Positions 46,962 through 56,863 of a DNA stretch of 64,000 nucleotides are shown here, piece after piece; the stretch's first letter is position 1; the number at the start of each line of letters is the position of its first letter. The DNA comes from Cloeon dipterum (taxonomy: Eukaryota > Arthropoda > Insecta > Ephemeroptera > Baetidae). The stretch covers positions 41,747,681-41,811,680 of the forward strand of contig NC_088786.1 of NCBI RefSeq assembly GCF_949628265.1, written 5' to 3'. Position numbers and translations under genes: made by a program. The notes beneath the pieces were generated by a model, which saw only the letters and a list, made by a program, of their open reading frames with translations, made no database searches and was not told the DNA's origin.

Positions 46962-49900
46962 TCATTCGCAGATGATCCTCGACCTAGTAGAGCAGTCAAA
47001 GGCCTTGACGGCGTTGCCTTGACTTAAAAATCCAGCACAGTCTGTGGAACTGCTAGAAGGGGTGTTATAATACCATCCAACTTGAGCATTTTCGAATTTC
47101 AAGCTTCCGTTCGACCATTTCCAAGCCCGATCGATAAATCGAAGGCCAATTCCCAAATATTCGCTTCCTAATTGTAATTTTAAGATGAATCTAAGGGGCA
47201 ATATTTCAGGAAATGGTACCTTTGGAAAGAGATCCCGAGATATGTGACAAAGAATCTGCAATCTCTTGAAACTTGTTTGATGTTTGAATTATCAAGAACG
47301 CGCGTCCATAGCTTTGGCACCAGGCTTCAGCGATTGTATTGCTTACCTTTAATTTCAAACATGGAGTACAGGTTATAGAGGTAATAAAATGTTTTATTTA
47401 TACCGGATAGCCTGAAATCAAGTAGTCACGTCCAGAGGCTCTCAAGATGTAATCTATTTTTGCAAAAGAACAGGACTTTAATAATCTTTAAAATATATTA
47501 AATGCATACGATCCGTCAAGTTCTTCTTGCTATACGGAAGATACTGTATTATAACGTGGAATAATTAATTAAAATTATAGATTACGTTGTTTCACAAACA
47601 AATGGAAGTTGATAATTGCAGAATTCAGAGAGTAATTTTCCTTTCAAAGTAGCAATGCAACTTCCATAAGCAGAAACGTTTGGGTGATTGTCTGCCCAGC
47701 CCAACTGGCTTTTGTTGTTCAACAGAATCCAGTCCTTGCTATGGGGAGTTGATTTCACGTACGATCTTTCGTTTGCCAAATCTAATCTGGGACTTAAAAG
47801 TTTCTGCATCATTTAAAAATCATGATGAGTATACTTAAAGATGTAATAAGGTCAAATGCCTCTCCATCCAGCTCAAAAGGAATGTCTAAATACAACAGAG
47901 TGGCCGACTCGTCGATTGAGTTGCAGTACGAATTGGCTTCATCAATGCACATCTTAAATTTGACATATTATAATAATTCATATATAATTTCAGTGAGGGG
48001 TGATATTTTGGTTACACGGGTGGGAAGAGGCACGAAATATCTCCCAGAGACCGAGTAGTTAACTGAAAGACACGATTTAAAATTGTTTTCATACCTCAGA
48101 AAAATTAATCAAACCTGACGTATGCGCCAGCGGACTACCAGTGAAAGAAAAGTTTAAAATGTATATATTTCAATTCCTGAACACGTACATAGTTTCACAA
48201 ATGAAATAGGCTTTTTGGTCGCACGGCGTGAACCACAAGGATCCTTGTTTGACAGTGACACATTCTCCGAAAGCGGATGTGTTTCTGATGTAAGTTTTAG
48301 CATTCGCAACAGTCGTCCAAGGAACATAAGATCCGTTGATGAATTTCAAGTCGAGAAAGTAGGAAGCGTTGTACCATTCTTCAAGAAGAGTTTAAGATTG
48401 AAAAGAATGGAAAGAAAATTGCAGTATACCCGTTATATTTGAAGTTTTCAAAATAAAATCTCTTAACTCCCCTGAGCAATCCAGTGTCAACAATTTCATA
48501 TTCAATTCCTTGCACTTTTTAACAGCTTCCTCGTATGTTGCCTATAATTATGTATAATTTGTAAATGGTAAATTATTTAGCCTGATTTTCCACTCCCAAC
48601 GGTTTCATTCATCAAAATAGTGATTCTGGATCCAGTGGTATAATTCGTCACTTTAAAACACTAATTCAGTAAAAGCTATGATAAAAATCATGAAGTCTCA
48701 CCAGTTACAGGCGGAAGAGTTGTTGTAGTTGTTGTTGCTGTTGTTGTTAGGGTTGTGGTTGGTGAAGTAGTAGTTGTGGTTCCTGCGACAGCTGCTTGAA
48801 ACAAAATAAAATATGAGAATTGACTCTTGTGAATCTATATATAAATAGGGAACTTGTTGCCACTGAAGTGGTGCTTCTAGTTGTTGTAGTAGGCGTAGTT
48901 GAAGTTGTAACGATGACCTGTGTTGTAGTTTGGGTGGTTGTGGTCGTTGGTGCATCGCTTTGGGTCGTTTCAGGTTGAATTCCGTACGTACTGTCAAACC
49001 CAGAAGAAGATTCCAATGATGCTCTACAAACGGGGTTTCAAGATCAAGATATCAAAAAATATATGGATACTTTGATTCAGTAGTCTCTTCCTCTGCTTGA
49101 ACGGTTGCATCCTCTTTGGTTGGGAGTCCAGTCGCTTCAGTGTCAGATCCAGAAGAAGTTCTGATTAACAAAATAATAATAATCGAAGGGTTTTTCTTAG
49201 TTAACAGTTGCAAACAGATCGTTTTTGGTCAGTAAAGCTGCCTTTGTGGTTTTAACAATAGTCGGTTTAGGCTGAGGAGACGGTTTGAATCCAGGAGGGT
49301 CAGGTGCCTGACAAACAAAGTTGGAAACCATGTCGCACGAGACGCCAGTGAGACCGAGGGTGCTCAGACCTAAACAATCACCGTCGGTTGAAGGGTCTTT
49401 AGGTGGAAGAAGTGCAGAGGCCAAATCTCCCAACCAATCCGAGCCACCGTCGGTTACTTTCGACATGGAGGTCAAAAGCGTGGAGGATGACAGGCCTGAG
49501 AAGATATTAAATCAAGGATTTTTAATCCGTTAGTCCAAAACTACCAATATCTCCGAGAAAGTCTTGAACAGAATCCAATTGCGTGAGAGAGTCGAGGGAC
49601 ATTAGCTCCAAGCCTTGGTCTTTGCACATGGATTTAGCCTCGGGAACCGATGCCCTTTCACTGGGAACGACCAAATTCTTTCCTCCAACAAAGTTCAAAA
49701 CAGCTGCAGTAATTTAATTAGGAGATATCGTTTAAAAAATAAATGCAAATAACCATCTTCAATCGAGGATAAAGAGTCCAAGCCCCTAATTAAAATAAAT
49801 TTTAAATAATTAAATTGAATTTTCTCGGTTTAAATGATTACAGAGAAGATTTGTCCACTTCTTTTGGGTCCTCGCAGACGAAATTGCTTTTCGCACTGCA

Positions 49901-50995
49901 CGAAGCGTTGTAAAACTTCCCATCCTGCTGCACGAGGCAATCGCCAGGGCCACCTGGTGGACTTCCGGATCCCCAGTTGGAAAATGCTCCTCCTCCAACC
50001 ACTGCTGATATTGACGAAAGAACGGGGTCGTCGGACAATCCTACTTGCGAGAAAATTTAAATCCTGCGCCCGCTTTCCCTTAAAGAATAATCAAACCAAT
50101 GTACTGAAGATATTCAGAGATTTTGGAGACTTCATCGGGGCTGTCGAAAGATGCTATTTCCATGTTTTCCTTTTCACAAATTTTCTTGGCACCCTCGTAA
50201 TTAGCCTTTTATTAAATGCGTTTCAGTTTTGATTTTGGCTCAAAGATTTTAAATACCTTTCCATACGGGAACATGTACTTTTTTGTTCCGATCCGAACAG
50301 GTTTGAAAGACGGCCCTGCATTCATAGTTTTAAAAACAGAATTTTAAAATTATTGCTTTACCATTGACGGCAGAACGCCAACCTGAAAAAATATAGATAT
50401 AACATGACTCATCATGGTGATGGAAAAATGAATCATTATTCAAAAATGCTGCGCTCTTGCGACTAGAAATGTTTTTTTTTAAAGAAAGGCATTGACTGGT
50501 ATCCGGTTTGGAAACAATTCGTTTCATTCTCACCATCAGTTTTTGATGTCCCGTTTCTAAAGCAATATTAATATATTTTAAATCAACAAGAAAGCCCATT
50601 AGGTTCCATACTTAATCTTGTTTTTATTTAATTTTGAGCATTTCCTTCGACCACAGCATTTTATTATGAAGGATCGCGGTTCACTGCGATGCGAGTAAGT
50701 TTTAACTAAAGAATTTTTTTAAATTAAATCGTATGTAACTTCCAAGTAAGTTTAAATAATACTTTTGATGATTTGCCTATTCACCAATCCACCTAAGCCG
50801 AAACGTCCTTTTTCATCAACAGAATGAGGCATTTCAAATTAAATATTTCAACACTTACTCGCTCGTTTTTTACCACAGTCCAAGGGATGCTGAAAATTTA
50901 AATAGGAAAAGCTACAAAAAATCAAATACAGAAGAAGCAATTCTTACAATGAAGGCAAGAAAGAGCAAAACGACAGCAAACACGGCCGAATTCAT
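46962..50995 (-). CDS. Secreted multi-domain C-type lectin with mucin-like linker (left gene of the array, five CTLDs, no OBP module)
   Basis: A 26-exon model in full phase agreement gives 862 residues: 50948-50995, 50859-50889, 50763-50807, 50612-50705, 50534-50556, 50362-50382, 50257-50315, 50097-50205, 49842-50040, 49754-49785, 49545-49703, 49216-49495, 49071-49160, 48854-49023, 48702-48794, 48601-48650, 48430-48541, 48189-48378, 48115-48134, 48016-48062, 47835-47952, 47586-47781, 47510-47529, 47404-47453, 47220-47346, 46962-47167. A signal peptide (MNSAVFAVVLLFLAFI) precedes a basic segment (CCGRRKC), two lectin-like domains (YMFPYGK...NFVCE; FVGGKNLVV...NFVCQ), a Thr/Ser-rich mucin-like linker, and three more (NMKLLTL...FICE; MCIDEAN...FVCE; AWCQSYG...IICE). 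None has a clear EPN/QPD plus WND calcium-sugar site. It is probably an extracellular recognition protein; the ligand is unknown. Some small exons have weak acceptors. Confidence 0.65.
48702..49160 (-). other. Thr/Ser-rich mucin-like linker of the left lectin gene
   Basis: Three exons (49071-49160, 48854-49023, 48702-48794) encode a stretch dominated by Thr, with Ser and Pro, such as TTTTTQTTTQ and TTTSPTTTLTTT. Such linkers are usually heavily O-glycosylated and extended. It separates the two-domain N-terminal cassette from the last three lectin domains. Confidence 0.7.
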
Positions 50996-51245
50996 CACAT
51001 TTCCAAACGACTATAGCTGAGTTTTGCTCGACAAACTGCGAAAGTGGAACGGTGTCGACCAACTGCAGCTGCCGTGACGGAAGTGAGGTGTCCGCAACAC
51101 AAAATGTGACAACTCTTTCGCTGTGTTTTGAGTGAAAATGAGCCCGAGAGTGGTAGCAAGCCAGGAAGTGATGCATGCGGGGAAAACACACGAGAGAGTG
51201 GCATCATTTGTGCTGTTTCCCACCTGTGTTTCAAGCTCGACAGTT
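50996..51245 (-). promoter_or_regulatory. 5' flank of the left lectin gene, conserved with 60,108-60,350
   Basis: Roughly 240 bases upstream of the start codon match those upstream of the next lectin gene copy. Shared blocks are GTTTTGCTCGACAAACTGCG, AAAGTGGAACGGTGTCGACC, GGAAGTGAGGTGTCCGCAA and CTCTTTCGCTGTGTTTT. The overlapping frames are by-products. It is the likely promoter and 5' UTR, retained with the duplication. Confidence 0.6.
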
Positions 51246-52657
51246 CAATTTCACTTGATGCTGATGCATCGAATCAAAAAGAGATGGATGGGCCAAATGA
51301 TGTGCCGACCTGTCACTTAAGGGTTACACTCTACTTTACTGGGGAAATCGCGAGTCAGCGGCGGCGTCACCGACGCAGACTTTTTAACGGTCGTTTCAAA
51401 CCGCCCGCCACCCTCTCATTGGCCCTCGGAGCGCCCCCACCTCTCCAGACCAGCCACGAAGGGGTGTAGGGCATCGGGAAAGGTGGGGAAGTTACGAGCT
51501 GGATTAAGATATTATTATTATGCCATTACAAAACCAAATTACTTTTAATGCCGAGAGGAGCAACAAAATTAAAATATATAAAGAATGGCTCAGCCTCAAC
51601 ACGCGAGCCTTTCCGGCGAGCGGGCTTCTGGCCCAGGTGCGGCCGAGCAGCGCCAGTGGCCCATGCGGCAAACTCGCGAACCATGCCGGCGTCCACCGCC
51701 ATCTTGGCCTTGGTCCATATTTAACATTTGTGGATTAATTATTCGGTGCTTGGGCCTTATTGGGGGTCCAAACGTTTTACACATGTTAAAGAAACTTGAA
51801 ACTACATAACAAACGTGTTGTCCGGCCGCCATCGCGCCTCAACACACCAAAAATAAAATAGGAAACTCGCGGGCATCGTCTACATTCGCGCGCGACATTC
51901 GGCCTCGCATGCCGCACTTTGGGGACTCTTACGGGGTTCAGGGGGGCATGGCAGGGGGTTCACAGTATCACTTTAGCTTTTATCTTCACTTGGGCCTGCT
52001 TTTGGTCCGTCGGCGCACTCATTTTCCCAACTTTTTCGCTGCTTTTCCTGGCACTCACACCACGCACGCAGTCACTCGACAAACAAACTCTGTGCACGGC
52101 TGCACGCGGCACGCGCCCCGGCTTCTCACGCCTAGCTCTCGCCAGATCTCGTGGTGTTCGCTTGGCGCGGGAAACCAGGGCGTGACCTCTGGCGGCTATA
52201 CCTCTCACAATGAGAACAATGAGAATCAACAGCGATCTAAGGTGGGACGTGCACACTGACACAGTGCGCATGAAAGCCGCTCGCGTGCTTGGCTTTGTGA
52301 CCCGTCACCTTCGAGGGTGCACTCAAAAGGTCAAAAGGGTCACCTGAGTCAAATCTGCCGATGATAACGAGACGGGAGACATGAGTCGGACAAAAGGCAG
52401 CAGGTCACCTTTTCTTGACCTTTCTCTTCTTGCAAATGCGATAAAAAGCGATTGTTTGATTCTCTCAGTCTGTGCTTTGTCAAATTAATTTTAATTTTGC
52501 TCTTTTCGCTGAAAGACCACGCAAAGAAGAAATTAATAAATCTAGTAGAACCAAATAAAATGCAGTGAAATATTTAAAACCGTTTTTATTCAAACCACTG
52601 ATATTTCACGCAAGAAAATGATGCTAAGATTAAAATTGAGGTGAGAAACAATTTTTC
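51246..52657. other. Intergenic DNA between lectin gene copies
   Basis: Contains a GC-rich CpG patch at about 51,350-52,200 whose frames run on both strands without domains, and an AT-rich part near 52,440-52,650. The latter matches the 61,290-61,440 region (TTGACC-TTCT-TTCTTGCA-ATGCGAT), so the duplicated unit includes the spacer. Minus-strand AATAAA at 52,585-52,590 is a plausible polyadenylation signal for the gene ending at 52,658. Confidence 0.5.
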
Positions 52658-55600
52658 CTATGGTTTTACGCAAATAAAGAAAGAATCATAAATGTCTGGG
52701 TAGGTATCGTATTTCTGCGGATTCTTCAATTGGTCAATCAAGTTCTGAGACGAGAGAGGAATTAGTTTTTTCGAATGAGTATTCGCAAACATGAGCGAAT
52801 CCTCGCAGGGATATCTATCTGGATACGCAGTATCGTAGTAAATATCCTGCAAAACTGTGCGGCTGTTGCACCACACCTCGTGCGTCGCGTTGATGAACTC
52901 CGTCTCTCCCACGAATGCTATATCAAAAAAAGCTGCAATTATCGAGCATTTCATTATATTTCTGATTTGCCTGAGAACAATTAGCTCACTAGTAGTTAAA
53001 TTTGGAAGCAAATTAAAATCCATCGGGGTCTCAGGCTCCATAAACTTCATTCCCACGGAACAGCAATGTTTGTACATATCCACTGGATTCTGTTATTTTA
53101 TAAGATTTTATGTTGAGATGGATATTTTAAAGGTTGTGAAATTTATACACTATTTTCTTATCTGTGAAAACCATTATGAGCATTTTAAACGACTTCAAAC
53201 ATATTTAAAATCACCGAAAAGCGTTAAACATTATTCATCAGTTTAAACAAGCATGTCTAAAGTTCACAACCAGACTAACTTTTAGAATGATTACATAATA
53301 ATAAGGGTTATAGTTGCCAACATAGTAAGTTTTGTTTTGCATTCTCATTATCTTTCCTTTGCTATCTATAACCAAAAATTAAATTAATTGAAGCATCACA
53401 TAAAAAACTTCCTACATACCAGTACCGTTGCCATTCAGCACATCTACGGCAGTTTGCTTTAAAAAGAATCAAACAAAGTCAGAAAAAAATAATAAAAACA
53501 TACATTGACTACGCAGGGGTAATATTCTGAGATCCAACAACTTCGACGCTTGGGAACACAATCAATTGGAGTGGAAGACTAAAAGTCATTTTGGAATGAA
53601 TTATGCAGAAATAAATCACTTATATTTGCTTACGTTGGTCGCATCAGCAGCATTGTTTGCGATTATTGCGGAAACCACGCCAGGCGCCTTCTGTTGGCAG
53701 CACTTGTACATTTCGTAGGCAGTCGTGCAGTCGTCATTCAACTCTGAATCAAACAATTAAATCGTTCTCAAAGTGGAATTAAAAATGCAAACTAATTGCG
53801 CTGCACTGGAGGAAGGCAGTCATTGCCTGTTCAAGCAAAACAGGATTTTCCTGGGCTACGAGTTCTATTTGCCGCAAAACTTCCATGCTCATTGCCTTTC
53901 CAAACTCAAACTAAAAAAAACTTAATTTTAATATTTTTCAGCTTTTGAAATAAATGAAAATACCATTCCCTTTTCAGATCCAACGCATTTTATGAAGCAC
54001 TGAAAAATAAGTAAATTGTGTTTTAAGAATCCAGGTTCAAATTTAATTAACCATCAGGTTCTGCGAAACGCTTGCCGCAAGGAAGGCAGTCGCGTTAAAA
54101 AGCAGGTTAATTTGTTCTGAAACAACATCAATTTAAAATCAGAATCCCTGTTAAATTTCCATTTGAACCGTAAGGCACATCCCAGATTTCTGCACATTCC
54201 GTCTTCACGATGCCCACTTGGGAATCCACGGCTTTTCTTCGAACCTCGCAAAGCGGATTTTTCTGTTCTGCACAGTCGGCTGTTGCCAGCAGTGCCACTC
54301 CGTTTCTAACCTCGAGATAAACGCAGGCAAGACCAGCCATTGGATGTCCAACCTTCCACTTGATTTCGGCGGGAATAAAGTCTCGGTTTCTCGAGCACCA
54401 CCGGAATTTTGAGGGGCACCCTTGATCTGTTCCAGACAACCAGAAGTCACCGCTTCCATCTGGATAGTTTAATTATTATAACATTATCAGAGCACCGTTT
54501 TCGCGCACTCTTGATGAGTTTGGAAAGGCAATTCAATTTTCCAGCCGACTCCATCGAGGCCAGGGTCAGACCGATTTCGCAGCATTTATCCCGAGCTGTT
54601 GTCCAGCTAGCCTGAGATTTCAGAAGGATAAAATAGATCGAAACCAATTTAATAAGGAATTACCGCGCTTTTTGTAAAGTTTAAAAACATTCGTCCACAT
54701 CCTTGGTACCAGTCTCCATAAATGAAATACTCTTTATTCATTTAAAAACGTTATTTGCCATTAATTCCCTCTTTTCAACAAGAAAAAACCAACCTATCAG
54801 GACACCTTTCCCGTTAAATAGAGTTGGCTTTAAAACAATTCAATTTGGAATTTAAATTATAATTAATATTTTTTTAACTGATCGTTGGCAGATCCCATTT
54901 GGACAAGTAGCAACACACAGCGTAGGAGGTTTGATGATCAGAGACTAAAATTTCTCCGCAGTTTAATCGAAATTCGCTTATCTCTAATTTAAATACCTTG
55001 CACGCGAAACTGTAGCGGTTTGCACAGTTCCTGTCGGACAAGATTAGTCCTGTTGAATTAAAAATAAAGCGGAGGTGCGTGCAGCCCTCATTGCCGCTTT
55101 TGTTGACCTTCTCCCACGTGAAGCTCTGGGTGAAAATTACTGGACCATTGGGCTCGCACCACGACCATTGACCGGCTGACGAGGCCTTATTCGTTCCAGA
55201 GGTCCAGAAATTGGAGGTTGCCTTCCAATTGGCTTGCAAATCATAATATTTAGTTCAAATATTAATATAATTTAAGAAGCAAAATTCAATCGCAGTCATA
55301 TTTTATTTATCCCCTAAATTTTATTGGAATAAATTAATCACTTTTTGTAAGAATAGTAAGAGCTTCCTGTTCTGCCAGATTATCGACATTGAACGCTTCC
55401 ATTCCCAAAGCACAACAATGCGCGTAGTTCTCCAACCAAGTCATCTGAAACAAATCAATTAAATGTCATATATCCTTTTCTCTTGATTTTTTATATTAAT
55501 TGAGCAAAAAACCGGCTGATTTCCAAAGAGATAAGTGTAATTTCCGATGGCAGTCCAAAACCCGTAAGAGGGCGCATCTACAGTAAAACGTATTATATCC

Positions 55601-56267
55601 ATTTGTAACTCAATAATATCTCAACTTTACCCTTCAAGCTTCCAGAAGAATCAAATAAAGAATTCTAAAATTTAATCTTTAAGTGAAAATTATGCTTTGT
55701 AAGAAATCCAAACGTTTTTTATGCAAACGTCGCTGCTAGGACATTTAACGGTGTACTGGCAGATAAACGGCAGGTTTTCACTGCAGTTTTTGTGCACCGC
55801 TCCACTGGCGGAAGAGGCAGAAATGACGAAAGCCAAACAGCGTTCGGCGGGAGTGGGTGACACCGTTGTTGAAAGCCAGAAATTATTCGAAGAAATCAAC
55901 GTGGGAGACATGTTGTAGCCCGTTGAGCACCACGAGTTCTGACTCAACGGCGCACAAAGGGGATCCACGTTCGAGCCACCCGTCCAATAAGTTCCGGCTG
56001 ACGAATGGAATCATTAGGCTGTTTGATAAAATTATTCTAAATTTTACCATCCAAGCTAGCCAAGCATTGAACCTCCTCATAGGAAGTTACGGCCAAGAGT
56101 GTCATGTTCAGCGCCTTGCACCGCAATCCGGCCTCGTTTCTCGGCACCTTGTAATTGATATAAATTAATTCTTTCCAATTGATAAATAAAAATCATTGTT
56201 ACATTAACGTTTGAAACGTAATATTTCCTATTTAAGCACTTTGGTGGAACTTTTGCTGAGCCATCGG
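52658..56267 (-). CDS. C-type lectin / odorant-binding-protein chimera, C-terminal part (central copy)
   Basis: Twenty-one exons in full phase agreement: 56209-56267, 56048-56147, 55714-55997, 55631-55664, 55513-55577, 55342-55444, 54997-55232, 54879-54944, 54794-54827, 54664-54731, 54509-54611, 54169-54459, then 54052-54116, 53964-53999, 53793-53910, 53634-53743, 53504-53578, 53420-53456, 53280-53365, 52990-53089, 52658-52917, giving 775 residues to TAG. Order: lectin domain (NEAGLRC...FICQ), linker with KCPSSDVCIKN, lectin domain (TWLENYAHCC...SFACK), linker with TCPNGICQRS, lectin domain (SWTTARDKCC...NPLCE), OBP-like helical domain, linker with two Cys pairs, and a last lectin-like domain (KHCCSVGMKF...FFICVKP). 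The first exon here is open at its 5' side in phase 1, so the gene continues upstream, probably into the 56,592-60,107 exons. Secreted recognition or ligand-carrying protein is inferred; the partner is unknown. Confidence 0.7.
53634..54196 (-). other. Odorant-binding-protein-like (PBP/GOBP) module within the lectin gene, central copy
   Basis: From the Cys codon at 54,194-54,196 to the end of exon 53634-53743. The six cysteines follow C-x30-C-x3-C-x42-C-x8-C-x8-C, the spacing of classic insect OBPs (x3 between C2 and C3, x8 between C5 and C6). The sequence around C2-C3 is MCFIKCVGSEKGMFEFG and around C5-C6 DDCTTAYEMYKCC, both OBP-like; between C3 and C4 it is amphipathic helix-like. Classic OBPs are secreted carriers of small hydrophobic ligands. 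An extra Cys follows C6 immediately. The module starts inside a lectin-domain exon and is spread over five exons. Confidence 0.75.
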
Positions 56268-56591
56268 CTGAGGTTCAAGGTTAAATACTCTTTATTATTT
56301 TCGTTTTTAACTTTCTTTTTGTTCAAACCTTTGTTTGGAATTTCTGTTGGATTCTTTCAAAAGAATAGATTTGGTTTATTAATACATATAATGATTGAGA
56401 TATGTTTGGCAAAATTTAGCCGGTCGGAAATGCAACTTGTAGCCACAAATATTATGATAGTTACTCTTCAAATTTGTAAATTACCACCAAGAATTTGTTG
56501 AAATCTGCACAATCTAGAAGACATGGAAGAGGCTATAATGCAAGAATAGCGTTTCGCAAAAAAGCAGTTTTAAAATATCATTAACTTATAC

Positions 56592-56863
56592 AGTAGTAGT
56601 TGTTGTTGTTGTTGTTGTTGTTGTTGTCGTGGTTGTTGTTGCCGTCGAAGTAGTTGTTGTCGTCGAAGTAGTTGTGGTCGTCGTGGTTGTTGTTGTGGTA
56701 GTTAGAAAGCTTGTAGATGATGTCGCCCGAGTGGTTGTTCCAATTGACAATCTTTAAATACGTCTCTGTTAAAGAAAAAATGCTATAGTTGTTCAGATAA
56801 TTTTACGTCGGAACTGGAGAGGTTGGTTCAGTTCGCCTGGTGGTCGTTGATGGAGTAGTTGCT
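56592..56863 (-). other. Thr-rich mucin-like linker of the central lectin gene
   Basis: Exons 56807-56863 and 56592-56751 encode TTPSTTTRRTEPTSP-type sequence and then about 45 residues that are nearly all Thr, with a few Ser and Ala. At DNA level this is a (GTT)n-like microsatellite on the plus strand near 56,597-56,700, so length differences between alleles are likely. Confidence 0.75.

Noticed and set aside
51596-52271. Frames on both strands in the GC-rich lectin spacer
   Set aside because: No domain, no splice continuity, not shared with the other spacer; treated as non-coding.
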